Assembly (NCBI RefSeq): GCF_000227115.2
Contig: NC_016486.1
Span: 310,001-374,000 of the forward strand
Length of the DNA: 64,000 bases
Origin: Naumovozyma dairenensis CBS 421
Lineage: Eukaryota > Ascomycota > Saccharomycetes > Saccharomycetales > Saccharomycetaceae
Direction: 5' to 3'
Position 1 is the stretch's first letter; each line of letters opens with the position of its first letter. Below, one piece after another: positions 28,958 through 39,654 of the stretch. A program made the translations under genes and the position numbers. Below the pieces are notes generated by a model. It did no database searches, was not told where the DNA came from, and saw only the letters and a program-made list of their open reading frames with translations.

Positions 28958-29461
28958 ATGGCACTAGGCATCACCCAATTCATTAATATAGCTGGGATCG
29001 TGAAAGATTTGAAAAGTTTTAACTTCAGTGTATATGGTAGATGGTTCGGATACATCAATATTATCCTATGTATTGGATTAGGTATCTCCAATTTATTCCA
29101 TGTAAATGCAGTAATTGCATTTGGTATTGTAAGTATAATTCAAGGGTTAGTAATTTTATTCATTGAAATTCCATTCCTATTGAAAATTTGTCCTCTGAGT
29201 GAAAGGTTTATTGAATTCATTAAAAGATTCGAAACAAATGGGTATAGATGTGTCTTTTATTTAGTAATGGCCATAATTCAATATTGTTCTATCGCTTTAA
29301 TGGCAACAAGTTTAATTGTTGTGGCTGTCGGGTTGACCATATCTTCAATTAGTTATGCTATAGCTTTCACAAATCATCAAGAATTCCAAAATACTCAAAT
29401 CTTGAAAAATCCAACCGATCCGGATTTCCCAAGAGAAGCTGTAGTTAGAGAAATGCTTTAG
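28958..29461 (+). CDS. TVP18: Golgi/late-endosome membrane protein of the TVP18 family
   Basis: 167 residues, the same length as S. cerevisiae Tvp18. Four hydrophobic segments are visible at about 25-48, 50-72, 95-115 and 117-137, and the protein starts MALGITQFINIAGIVKDLKSF as the family does. It is a tetraspan protein of Tlg2-containing Golgi vesicles with an assumed role in vesicular traffic. The C-terminal 25 residues are hydrophilic and cytosolic. It sits between ABF2 and MOT3, as in YMR072W-YMR070W. Confidence 0.94.
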   Translation: MALGITQFINIAGIVKDLKSFNFSVYGRWFGYINIILCIGLGISNLFHVNAVIAFGIVSIIQGLVILFIEIPFLLKICPLSERFIEFIKRFETNGYRCVFYLVMAIIQYCSIALMATSLIVVAVGLTISSISYAIAFTNHQEFQNTQILKNPTDPDFPREAVVREML

Positions 29462-29977
29462 TCATGGATGCTTGCTAGATGAACAGACTTATACTTCAAT
29501 ATCAACAATATTATCATCACGTCAACGTTTTTTGTACTGCATCGACATATGAAGCTGTCTTAAATTTGAAAAGAAGTTTTAATAAAAACATGATACAAGA
29601 ATGAAACCAAAGTAAGTAAAAAAAAAAAATAAAAGAAAGTCTCGTTCAAGAGTCTCGTTTCTAGTCGTGCTGCCACAGTGTGGCACCTATCTAATATTCT
29701 ATATTTCAAAAGATCTTTGTAAGTTTTGCTTAATTCAACTTTTTTCCTCCATTTCTTTTTCTTTTCGTAATGCAGAACTTGATTAAAAAATTTTTTAAAC
29801 TATTTAGACTTTATACTAATAGTTATAAACTAACGTTACAATGATTGATATATTTTATAGAGCTGGGTATGATATGCTAATATTATGTGCAATTTTATTC
29901 TCTTCAATCTCATCTTGAATGCGCTGCTTTCTTTTTGAATTTATTTCAGTGCGAGGGGGGGAACGTGAAGTGAAGTG

Positions 29978-30008
<31 letters not shown>

Positions 30009-30036
30009 AGGGGAATGTGAATATTATCTCTTTTCC
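29462..30036. other. Convergent intergenic region TVP18/MOT3
   Basis: 575 bp between convergent stop codons, carrying the GTGAAA repeat next to the MOT3 end. No gene is supported. Confidence 0.45.
29965..30010. repeat. GTGAAA hexamer repeat in the MOT3 3' region
   Basis: An array of GTGAAG/GTGAAA units 27 bp downstream of the MOT3 stop codon, so probably transcribed in its 3' UTR. It reads TTTCAC on the MOT3 strand. Confidence 0.85.
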
Positions 30037-31662
30037 TCAATTATTATATTCATCAATCAGAATATTTAACAGCCTTTTGACGTCTTCTTTATTAATTAAA
30101 CCTTCAGAAATTAAATCCTTAATAGTAATACCTGTTTCATACCCAGGTGTCGAAACGGCATTATCAACAGTACCTGCAACGGTATTATTCATCCCATCAT
30201 TAATGCTCATAATACTTGGAGCTGCTGACGTTACAAAGGCCACTGAAGCAGCAGCAGTTTGTGAAGAAATAAAATTTCGTAATTTTAATTCATTAATTAA
30301 ATTATTTGGATGCTTCAATTTCATATGTTGTAAAAGATTATCTCTTCTCTTGTGTCTACTCAAACACCAGGGGCATAAATAATGTCGTTCTGATGAATGT
30401 GATAGTAAATGTCGCTTTAACCATGACCGCCTTTTGAATTTCTTCTCACATATTCGACACCGATAGGATTGTGATTCAATATCAAACTCTCCCATGGATA
30501 ATATCGTTGCGATAGCTACAGCATTGCTATTGTTGTTGTTGATGATGGTGGTAGTGTTGGAATTTGCATTATCCGGGTTAGGATTAGTATTATCAATAGA
30601 AAAGGAAGAATCATTTCTTCTTTCTTCTTTGGGAGCTACAATATTAGGGTATGAGAAAGGCAATTGTCCCGTTTTGAAATTAGGTTGGGTCACAACTGTT
30701 TGTGATGTAATAAAGTTTTGTGAGTGATGCGAACGACTAATATCTTCAGGCACCATTTGATAATTGGGAGAAGTATAATAAATGTTACTGTTGGTATGCG
30801 AATGAACAACATTATTCAGAGTCGATGGTATATATTGTTTGGACGCTATTTGTTCCGGTTGCACGGGTACCTTCTGGCCATTATCAATATACATATTAGG
30901 CAAGGCATTTGAATTTTGCCTTTGGAAGGTTGTGACAGGAACAGTAGTTGGAATAGTGGGCATATAAGAAATAGGTGGAGCATTAGATATCAATAAAGGC
31001 TCTTGTTGTCCTGTCGGTATTTGTGGCATTCCATATGCAGTAAAGTATTGACTATGAAGGGGGACTGCCTGTATTACCGTCTGGTTCATATTTCTAAGAG
31101 GTACTCTTCCATAAACCGGAGCCTGTTGTGGATGGCCTATGGTAGCTTGGAAATCTTGCTGAATAGGAAGAGCATGATTTGTGGAAGGAGGAGGTGGTGG
31201 AGGAACACTTTGTTGACCTACAAACCGTGGTTGTTGTTGATGATATATCGGAGTATAGTCAGAAGGATAAGACTGTCGTTGATAGGGTTGTTGTATGAGT
31301 GATGTCTGTTTTGGGACTCCATTATCAGAATTATCATCTGCTTTTTTTTCTTCATCGGTATTTGTTGGTTTGGTCCAATGGTATAGCATTGGAGATGTGT
31401 TAGAAATTGATCTATTAATACTTGAATTATTCATGAACATTCCAGATTCCTTTCCAAGGGTATTGATAGGAGGATGCTGCACTAGGGGATTATTCCTTTG
31501 AAACCCTTGTCCCAGCGGCTGTTGTGAACGGTTTTCGAACTGTGACGGCCCATTATTCTGTGCATTTTGGCTTTGAAAATTAGACTGTGGCTCTTGTTTT
31601 GCAGTGTATTGACCTGTAGTAAAGTCACTATTGCCCATTAGACGCTTACCAGCATCATTCAT
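30037..31662 (-). CDS. MOT3: C2H2 zinc-finger transcription factor
   Basis: 541 residues (490 in S. cerevisiae Mot3). The N-terminal 350 residues are rich in Gln, Asn, Pro and Ser, with runs such as VPPPPPPST and NNNNSNA. This is the kind of domain that makes S. cerevisiae Mot3 prion-forming. Two adjacent C2H2 fingers sit at about residues 400-450: CRICEKKFKRRSWLKRHLLSH and CPWCLSRHKRRDNLLQHMKLKH. The finger sequence is very close to yeast Mot3, which binds HAGGYA sites. It represses hypoxic (DAN/TIR) and ergosterol genes among others, a link to the PDR11/TIR3 cluster at the window start. A 4.4 kb gene-free stretch lies upstream. Confidence 0.95.
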   Translation of the reverse strand: MNDAGKRLMGNSDFTTGQYTAKQEPQSNFQSQNAQNNGPSQFENRSQQPLGQGFQRNNPLVQHPPINTLGKESGMFMNNSSINRSISNTSPMLYHWTKPTNTDEEKKADDNSDNGVPKQTSLIQQPYQRQSYPSDYTPIYHQQQPRFVGQQSVPPPPPPSTNHALPIQQDFQATIGHPQQAPVYGRVPLRNMNQTVIQAVPLHSQYFTAYGMPQIPTGQQEPLLISNAPPISYMPTIPTTVPVTTFQRQNSNALPNMYIDNGQKVPVQPEQIASKQYIPSTLNNVVHSHTNSNIYYTSPNYQMVPEDISRSHHSQNFITSQTVVTQPNFKTGQLPFSYPNIVAPKEERRNDSSFSIDNTNPNPDNANSNTTTIINNNNSNAVAIATILSMGEFDIESQSYRCRICEKKFKRRSWLKRHLLSHSSERHYLCPWCLSRHKRRDNLLQHMKLKHPNNLINELKLRNFISSQTAAASVAFVTSAAPSIMSINDGMNNTVAGTVDNAVSTPGYETGITIKDLISEGLINKEDVKRLLNILIDEYNN

Positions 31663-34600
31663 GACACAATAAAGATCGTTGTTACCTCTGACTTCTGAAT
31701 TTTTTGACCAAATATTGCAACCTTTGAATATCGGTCTGTATTTCCGTAATCAATATAAAATGATGATAAAAAAAATCTGGTACTGTCACTCGATGAATTA
31801 AAGAACTTGCCTTTTTCAGAAACAAACAGCGTTTATTCAACTAAAAAAGAGCGATATTTGGCAAAGAGCTCCTTCGTAGCATCAAATGTACGCAGGAAGG
31901 TAATTGAGTAAAGAGGTATAAATACAACCAATACCTAAAGGGACAAATGGGGAGACTTCCGATGAAAGATACTTTTTCCTGAATACTTAAAAACGTATCT
32001 GAGGAAAAAAATTAATAGCAAGATTTAGATCAAACAGTAGGATTGTGTGAATTCAAAGAAGTGAATAAGAGCTTCTTGTTTCATCATTATATTTTTATCA
32101 TCTTTCACATTCAATCATCATGATCGGGGGACTGCATTGATTGTCTGCCTTCCCATTCCTACTCATGATACGGTTCTAGGAAAATACTATCCGTAGGAAA
32201 AACCGTATTCAGAACTGTACCGCGCATATTGCATTAAAATTGAATAATTATTTGGTGGATTGTTGTAGCGGTTGTTCAGACGCTGATATCGGACCACATT
32301 GATCTCTAAACTAATTTAACGTCTTAAATACCTAAGCGTGAACCTCTTTTTTTTGGGTGCCCTTCCCAATTACATACTAGTACCTTCTGCAGTCACGCAG
32401 GAAAATATCCCCCCGTGCCTCTCTGCCATCAGTTTGATAAGCTTTAAACTTTTTCGTGTTTGGGCTGGCGCTTGGAAAAACCCTTTTCAAGAGAAACCAC
32501 ACGGCCTTTTCTTCAAATAATTAAGTTTCAGCGGTAAACATATGGAACAGATCCTTCGCCGACAAGGAAGAATCAAGTTGTTTCAAATGGGGGCGTTCTC
32601 TAAAATGATGCCGTATGATCTACAAATTCTATGAGTACTTATTTATAAAACAATATTCAAGGATAACCTAGTCAATATTTTGGTTCACCCCAGAGAGAAG
32701 TATAATGAACTATCCGATAAAACTGTATATACACAATAGTCAACTAGACTTTTTAGTATTGACGTATGAAAATAGACCTCGGAATAATTAAATAAATAGG
32801 AACTCTTACGATTCAAGGTTATTTTAACTTTTTTCGGAGATATGCAAAAATGTTTTCATTATGTATTCTACATCGCCTAGGGGTTCTTTCGGGGTTTAGG
32901 AACGTGTGTATATAACTTACTACGTGGTTGTGAAGGTAGATCCCAGGTACGAGATACCTTTCTTAGAATAAAATGTTTTTCACCTATTTATCTACGTATA
33001 GAATTTTATATTATAGTTTTAAAAATACCTTTGACTTCAATCGGGTGTCCTAACGCCAGAATTTTATAAACGGAATAGTTATATGATTTAGGACGACAGT
33101 ACGATGATCGTAAATTCTCTTCCATTTTTGATCGTTTTCTAACAAAAGCTTATAGTATAATAGTTGGTAAGTACAGTTCTTTAATATGTCGCAGGCAATT
33201 TGCCTGAAAGTATAATCAGGAAGCATTATATGCGAGGAGGCCAATATGTATCATACATCGTATACGCTTTCTTTTGACAGAATAAACGTATGTTGTTTTT
33301 TTGCCTAAATAATGGTTGCCTTTGGCCTATGTACATTCTTTAGATGCTATGTCATTAAAGATGCATCATGAGCGCACAATGGTGGATAAATAAAATATGC
33401 TTACGTTACAGCCCTATCACCGTTGAACTCATCATCAAAATATTCCCCTCTTTGGTAAATCAACCCCTTTACTTTGTTCAATTGTTCTGGTTTGTCCCAT
33501 CTGGGTATAAAAACCCTTTTAAGCATAAAATAGGAAAAATTAAAGAGGGATGTCCGCATAGAATGTCAAAAGGAGCAAAGGTTCAAAATCTGTCGTATTT
33601 AACACTCCTAAATGGGCGACAATGGGCACCCCTTTTCGCCAGAACTGGACTGGAACAGGTATTCCAACACTAGGTCATACAGTGTAGCTTAGGGCCCCTT
33701 TTCCACTATCTACGTAACGATGCTCTTCATGCTCTTCATCTCTCTTCAAAAATGTTTCAAAAAACTTTAACCTAACCTCATTCTCTTAAAAGCCTAACAA
33801 ATTTTAATATCGGAAAATATCTACCCTCTTGGAAAAAACAAAACACAACAATACGTACGTAAGAATGTTAGCATACCGTTTGCATAACGATAACTGACTA
33901 TTTTGTACGTACCTAAATACACCGTCCGCATAAATTTTGAGAACTGTTGGTAAATTATAAATATCAAAAGTCAGGCAATTTGGCTGGCCCCCCAATTAGG
34001 CATTTTTTGTAATTTCCATTTTTATTCGCCTAACCCAGTTTAGGCCTTCCTATTTCACAATATTCAACGTTCAAAATCCAATACTCAAAATTTAGCTCAA
34101 ACTATCCGACATGACACCCAAAATTTTTCAACAATTCAATTTGAGCCTGAATCTAACCCAAGTTCAAAAGATTTCCCGGCAAGAAAATGCTTATATCCTT
34201 GGTGAGCAAATATCTCTCAATTACTGAGAAATTAATTCCTTTCAAGAAATATATATATATAGCTTGGATTTAATAATTTATTACAGAAGAATGTCCTATG
34301 AGTCTATTTTCATGAACATCGTTACGCGTAAGTCCCTACTGTCCATCATATATGAAAAACGGAAATCTCTTCAGCTTATTCCTAATATATACTCTTTTCA
34401 CTCTTTAATGTTTACCTTATTTACTGATCGCAAGGGGATATGATAATAGCGTTTTGTTTAAATTTTTTGCTTCTTAAGAAAATATAAATCAAGGAAGTAC
34501 ATCAATAAGATATAAAAATTACATGACTGAGGTCAGCTTATGCTATATCTGATTCCTACAACTATACCATCACCGTAACAACTTTTGTACCATGAGAAAG

Positions 34601-36034
34601 ATATCTTAAAGGACTTCATGTCTTGCCATTAATTATCATAGTTGATTCGGTATTCAATTGGTGTTCATGAATCTCAAGTGGAGAGTTTATATGTTAACTA
34701 ACGACTTTTATTCCTTCCACTATTGTCGTGGAACAGTAATTCTTTCACATTTGTATAGAAAAAGACCTACATTATTACACGTTTTTATCGCAAGATAACC
34801 ACAACAGCTTGAATACAACCGAACGACAGTATTGCCAAGCCGAACGAAGAAATAACACCTGTTTCTGAGACACACACACAATCAACGTAGAAATTGATCG
34901 CTATCCTTGTGACACATTAATGATGATTAAGTACTTTACTACTGTCTGCCAATTTGCAAATATGGCTAGTCAAAAGTATGTCACATGTCGATTGTACGGA
35001 CTTCTCTGTCATACTGTATAAGTTATTCTCCTTTACCCCTTTCCATTTTCATTTTCATTTCCATTTCCGTAATCGGAGTATTAACTTTGATGGAGCTCTA
35101 CGAGAATAGTACGGAAACGTGATGAAACCACAAATTGCCGATACATTCTTCTGGCCAACGAATAAACCTCTGGAAAAGCACGTACGTCCTCGAATATCTC
35201 ATGGCACAATATAAATTATGGAGCTAAGCACTCGATGCAGCAACTTTCTGTACGTAATAAATCTTTTATTACCTATATTGTACAAATTTTACTCTTTCCA
35301 ATATGGACTCTTTGGGCTTACGGCACTTGTGAGGTTGGGAAACGGCAGATGAAGGCCTCTGATGTTCTTTATCTGACTAAACAAGAACTTCTGCACAACA
35401 TCGATAAGCATTGTTAATAACAAACAAATACTCAAGTGTATACCCCTATTCTGGAAAGCGTTTGAAGTTAGTCTTCCCAGAATTTTTCCCTTTATTGCTA
35501 TATATCCTGCCGCATAATTAACATGTTGTTTTAAAATAGTGAATGTGTCACGTATTATTCTAAAAAGCTGGATTTGTAACCCACCTACCTACATATGGAT
35601 CTAATAAGATTGCCCTTACATGCTATCTTTTTGAAGCAATTTGAGCCTTAGAGTTCAAACCCCTGACCAACACGGCTTGTTTTATGTATTTCTTAAAGAC
35701 CAAGTCTGTAATGTTACAGAAGGAGTAAGCAAGTAGCGAAGTTTCGAGGTTTATGTAGAATAACTTTATTTGGTTTTCAATAAAGTCCGTAGAGATCGGC
35801 GTGTCCTTTTTACGTCACCATCTCGAAGCAGAAAACCATCTCTAAATCGAAATAGTTCATTATTTGCCCTTCTTGAGAAGCCCCGCCCAGCATTCTCATA
35901 TATAATACAGTCCTTGTTACGTAATGCATACTAGGAATGATACAATAAAAGAGAATATTTGTTATGGTGGAAGTTACCAGAATTATTCCCTTCAATTACG
36001 CTATTGGTTTTGGTACTCAGATCAATAATGAAAA
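31663..36034. other. 4.4 kb gene-free region upstream of MOT3
   Basis: By far the longest stretch without a recognisable gene between intact genes in this window. Six short frames of 60-101 codons occur on both strands (for example 33368-33673), but none resembles a protein. It contains the palindrome CAGGCAATTTGCCTG at 33192-33206, TACGTACGTA at 33852-33861, an (AT)n run near 34250 and many AT-rich tracts. It could be an extended MOT3 regulatory region, non-coding RNA genes, or the remains of lost genes. Confidence 0.5.
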
Positions 36035-36970
36035 ATGTCTAAGAAATCGAAAGTACCTTCAGTATATAGCGCCAACAATGAAATTGGTCCAATAGAGGAT
36101 TTCAAAGCTGTTCAAGGCTTCAAACAAGGCGACTCCCCCAATTGTGAGACAGAAACATTGAATCATCATGCAGACGATAGAAAATATCGAGGTACAAATA
36201 CTGCGCCGGTTGACTTTGGTAATGACTCCCAGTCATTTTTCAATATACCTATAAATCAAAAGTCAAATTCAAATAGCGAATGTACTATAAATAAACCGGA
36301 GGAAATCCATGCTCAGCATCCATATAACAGCACCCAACGGCTTCCGTCCTTTCAAGAAAGTTTCTGCTCGCTAATCTCACCAAGACTCCCTATATATAAT
36401 CCTATGGTAACTACTGCTAGTTCGCGGGCAATTAGTCCTATTCGGCCAACAATCAATACAGTTCCAATTCCAATTGTTTCCATGCCCATCCAAATGGTGC
36501 CTTCGATGACGTACCATACTTCGGATGCTGGCGAGAATTTACATCCCAGTATGAGTAGGCATCTTATGTATGAGAATCCGAGTCAAAACATCACATCGCC
36601 CCATAAATATCATGATAACGATAATAAAGGCGAGTATTTGTCAAAATTAGATCCCAACCAGGATTCCTCCTGTCAAAAGGAACAGACACAAAGGAAAGAA
36701 GATGGGCCTTACAAATTGGAGAAACCATTGAAGAATTATTATGATACGTATTATTCTAAATACCTTGATCATATCGAGTCTCGAAAGGTAAAACAAAGAA
36801 AGAGGTCACTGAGGGTGGATTCGATCAATAGTGATGACACAGAAATTGGAAAGAGTATACGGGAAGTTGGTGCTAAAACTTTGAGACCTCAAATAACTAG
36901 CGAGAATTCATGTGGGATCAGACCTGTTAGAAGGAGAGGTGTTGGCCAAATTCGGAAGGAAAAAGAATAG
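36035..36970 (+). CDS. Hypothetical protein, 311 residues
   Basis: I do not recognise this gene. The product is hydrophilic, rich in Ser, Asn, Pro and Lys, with no signal peptide or membrane segment. The middle (about residues 95-170) is Pro/Ile/Met-rich, starting near LPSFQESFCSLISPRLPIY. The last 80 residues are basic, with VKQRKRSLRVDS and an end RRRGVGQIRKEKE, so a nuclear or nucleic-acid-associated role is possible but unproven. The 311-codon length in AT-rich DNA makes it very likely real. A four-codon frame, ATG AAA AAT GTC TAA at 36028-36042, starts 7 nt upstream and overlaps the start codon. It lies alone between the MOT3 upstream desert and NEM1. Confidence 0.6.
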   Translation: MSKKSKVPSVYSANNEIGPIEDFKAVQGFKQGDSPNCETETLNHHADDRKYRGTNTAPVDFGNDSQSFFNIPINQKSNSNSECTINKPEEIHAQHPYNSTQRLPSFQESFCSLISPRLPIYNPMVTTASSRAISPIRPTINTVPIPIVSMPIQMVPSMTYHTSDAGENLHPSMSRHLMYENPSQNITSPHKYHDNDNKGEYLSKLDPNQDSSCQKEQTQRKEDGPYKLEKPLKNYYDTYYSKYLDHIESRKVKQRKRSLRVDSINSDDTEIGKSIREVGAKTLRPQITSENSCGIRPVRRRGVGQIRKEKE

Positions 36971-38019
36971 AAGTTGATACTTTTCGAATTCTAGGAAACA
37001 TAAACTGCTTGGCTTACGTCAACTTGAGAGCACATACATTTCTCCATTGTAAAAGATCAGAACATTAATCAGATGCGAGAATGATCCGTATTTTACTTAT
37101 GCTCTCCATGACAATCACTGTTATTAATATTGCGTGTTAATTTCGGCCCCTTACTCTACTAAACCTGAACAAACATTTCTGTTTTGAGCGTGCCTAGGTT
37201 ATTAAATGGATAACGTTGATTGCAGAAAGAAGATCATCCGTATCCCCTTTTCTGGAAGTATAGCCGGTATGGGCGCTGAGTCATATATAGACTTTGTTGT
37301 ACTTTAACTCGTGTAAATTATATAATATTGAACATGATCAGCAACTTAATGGCATTAAGCCCCAAGCATCAGTATATAGCTATTTAACATTTTACGTGGA
37401 CTATGTAGGTTACAGACACATTTGCCGAAAATTTAGCTATTGCTCTCGAGTCAATGGACTAAATAAACGTAGAAATATGTGCACTAGACCTTATAAAAAA
37501 TAAATTTCCTACATCTATACATAAATGTCTTCAAGGTTTGAATTGAAAATAATACAGAAAGCTGTTTTACAATCTAGGTAAAGGTACTGTCGTATATCGA
37601 CCATTCAGTTCACGAAGGACAATTAACTAATCATGCTCGTTAGATACACAGATTTATTCCACTAAACACGAAAACTGCGACGGCGCGATAAAGTTTTCTA
37701 TAATGTAACGTACGTACAGAACTTGTTCGTAGTCTAATAATAATATTGGAAATGGGAAAGTGATAATTAGGGCCGATCATTATTTCTTGAGCAGTCTCGA
37801 CTTGGTAACCAAAACGTAAGAAGTCCCATCTTCCCTGCAATTTTACTTCTTCATTAGAAACATAGAAGCACAATAAAATTATAATATTACAAGACGGGAT
37901 ATATAGGACCAATACCGTTGAAAAACGAATCGAATAGTATAGTGCATCCGCTTGTTGAAGTACAATCACACATATACAACGCCAGGAAGGAAAAAGACAA
38001 GGAAGAAAAGATTTAATGA
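36971..38019. other. Intergenic region to NEM1
   Basis: 1049 bp. The plus frame 37294-37503 and minus frame 37640-38062 look like chance. Present are ACGTACGTAC at 37708-37717, a TCGTATA core at 37591 and a 7-1-7 palindrome CTTAATGGCATTAAG at 37345-37359. Confidence 0.4.
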
Positions 38020-39366
38020 ATGAATGCTTTATCATACGTTTCTGATAGTTTGGTTCTACCATTACAGCTCTTCAAAAAGAAAGATAAGAAAGATGCAAGA
38101 AATGTTATCGAGAAAAAGGTAGCAGCTGGCGCAGCCACTGAAATCAACCTTGAACAACCCTATGTGGATCGGATAGGGAAACAAGTTGGAACTAAGAAAG
38201 CAGAAGAATCTCTGAAAAAACCAACTCCTGGGCTAGAATTTACTGATAATAATTTTATAGTAGAGGAAGAGGGACATTCATCCTTAAATGTAACTGATGA
38301 CAGAAAAACTAAGAATAATGTTACGAGCATACTGTGGTCGTTCCTACTATTTTTCCCAAAAATACTAATTATAAAGCCTATCTTATTCTTATGGTATATA
38401 CTAACCTTCCCTTTATCTTTGATTGAGCGTGGTACTAAATACAGAATGCGACCGTTCTCTCAAAGTAAAGATTCATCTCCAGAAAAAGATGAAACTCTGG
38501 TGCATAATAATAGCTTTCTTCCAGAGGAACCCTCTAAATTAGATGCCATTAATGAACTCACTGAGGATGATCTGGTTTCAGGAGATGGGATATATTTACA
38601 AAGAGATAATGTGAAAGGTTCTCTTTTAAAGGCCAGCTCTGTACGACAGCCATCTTTATCTCGCTCAATGAAAACAATGGTTAGTAACAACACATCATTT
38701 AGTAGTAAAAGAATGGGTAAGTTTTTATTTCCTAAAAAATTAATTCCAAAGTCAATTACTCAAACAGAACGTAGGAAAAAATTAGTACTTGATTTAGACG
38801 AAACTTTAATTCATTCTATCTCGAGAGGTACGACACATACTAATGTATCACAGGGCCATATTGTCGAAGTGAAATTTTCTAGTAGTGGTGTTTCAATGCT
38901 TTATTATGTCCATAAGAGACCATACTGTGATTTTTTCCTTTCTAAAGTTTGTAAATGGTACGATTTGATTATCTTCACTGCGTCGATGAAAGAATATGCT
39001 GATCCAGTGATAGATTGGTTAGAAGCATCCTTTCAAGGAACTTTCACTGAAAGATATTATAGAACTGATTGTATTCGAAGAGATGGGGTGGGTTATATCA
39101 AAGACCTTACTATAATTAAAGATGATAGCAATGTATCAGTGCCTCAAACTTCAACCCTTAGCGAAGTTATTATACTGGATAATAGTCCTATAAGTTATGC
39201 AATGAATGCGGACAATGCAATCCAGGTGGAAGGTTGGATTAGTGATCCTACAGACACCGCTTTACTAAATTTGCTCCCTTTATTAGAAGCTCTTCGGTAT
39301 ACTACAGATGTTAGGAGTATCTTGGCGTTAAAAAATGGAGAACGGGCATTTTATGCTAATCGCTAG
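38020..39366 (+). CDS. NEM1: Catalytic subunit of the Nem1-Spo7 phosphatase
   Basis: 448 residues, close to S. cerevisiae Nem1 (446). The start MNAL and the hydrophobic double segment at about 105-140 (SILWSFLLFFPKILIIKPILFLW) match the ER/nuclear-envelope anchor. The C-terminal FCP/CTD-phosphatase (HAD) domain begins near residue 240, with the catalytic motif LVLDLDETLIHS near 255 and the second acidic motif VIILDNSPISYAMN. The enzyme dephosphorylates the lipin Pah1, controlling phosphatidate conversion to diacylglycerol and nuclear membrane growth. Three ATGs (38016, 38020, 38024) are crowded at the start; only 38020 is in frame with the homologous sequence. LEU5 follows convergently. Confidence 0.95.
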   Translation: MNALSYVSDSLVLPLQLFKKKDKKDARNVIEKKVAAGAATEINLEQPYVDRIGKQVGTKKAEESLKKPTPGLEFTDNNFIVEEEGHSSLNVTDDRKTKNNVTSILWSFLLFFPKILIIKPILFLWYILTFPLSLIERGTKYRMRPFSQSKDSSPEKDETLVHNNSFLPEEPSKLDAINELTEDDLVSGDGIYLQRDNVKGSLLKASSVRQPSLSRSMKTMVSNNTSFSSKRMGKFLFPKKLIPKSITQTERRKKLVLDLDETLIHSISRGTTHTNVSQGHIVEVKFSSSGVSMLYYVHKRPYCDFFLSKVCKWYDLIIFTASMKEYADPVIDWLEASFQGTFTERYYRTDCIRRDGVGYIKDLTIIKDDSNVSVPQTSTLSEVIILDNSPISYAMNADNAIQVEGWISDPTDTALLNLLPLLEALRYTTDVRSILALKNGERAFYANR

Positions 39367-39654
39367 TGCACTACTATAAGCAACTTTTCTAAAATATATA
39401 TAAGCTTCATAAAGCTATATTTTAACATACATGCATAGTAGATAATATAAATAATATCGCATAATTTAATACATTCAGATTTTGAAGAAGAGAAAAAAAT
39501 AATGACTTGAGGTAAAGTTTAATATATTATAAAGTTTTCATCGTAAGAATATTTAATTGATTGATTGACTACGATACAGAAGATATGGTAAGTGCATTAG
39601 TAATGAAGGAATAATTAGCCCTTTTTGAACAGAATTATTAAGGAAAGTTATCCG

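Noticed and set aside
33368..33673. 101-codon frame in the MOT3 upstream desert
   Set aside because: Not protein-like, no homologue recognised, and of a length expected by chance in 4 kb.
35635..35665. GAGTTCAAACCCC as a tRNA B box
   Set aside because: No A box, acceptor stem or cloverleaf can be drawn around it.
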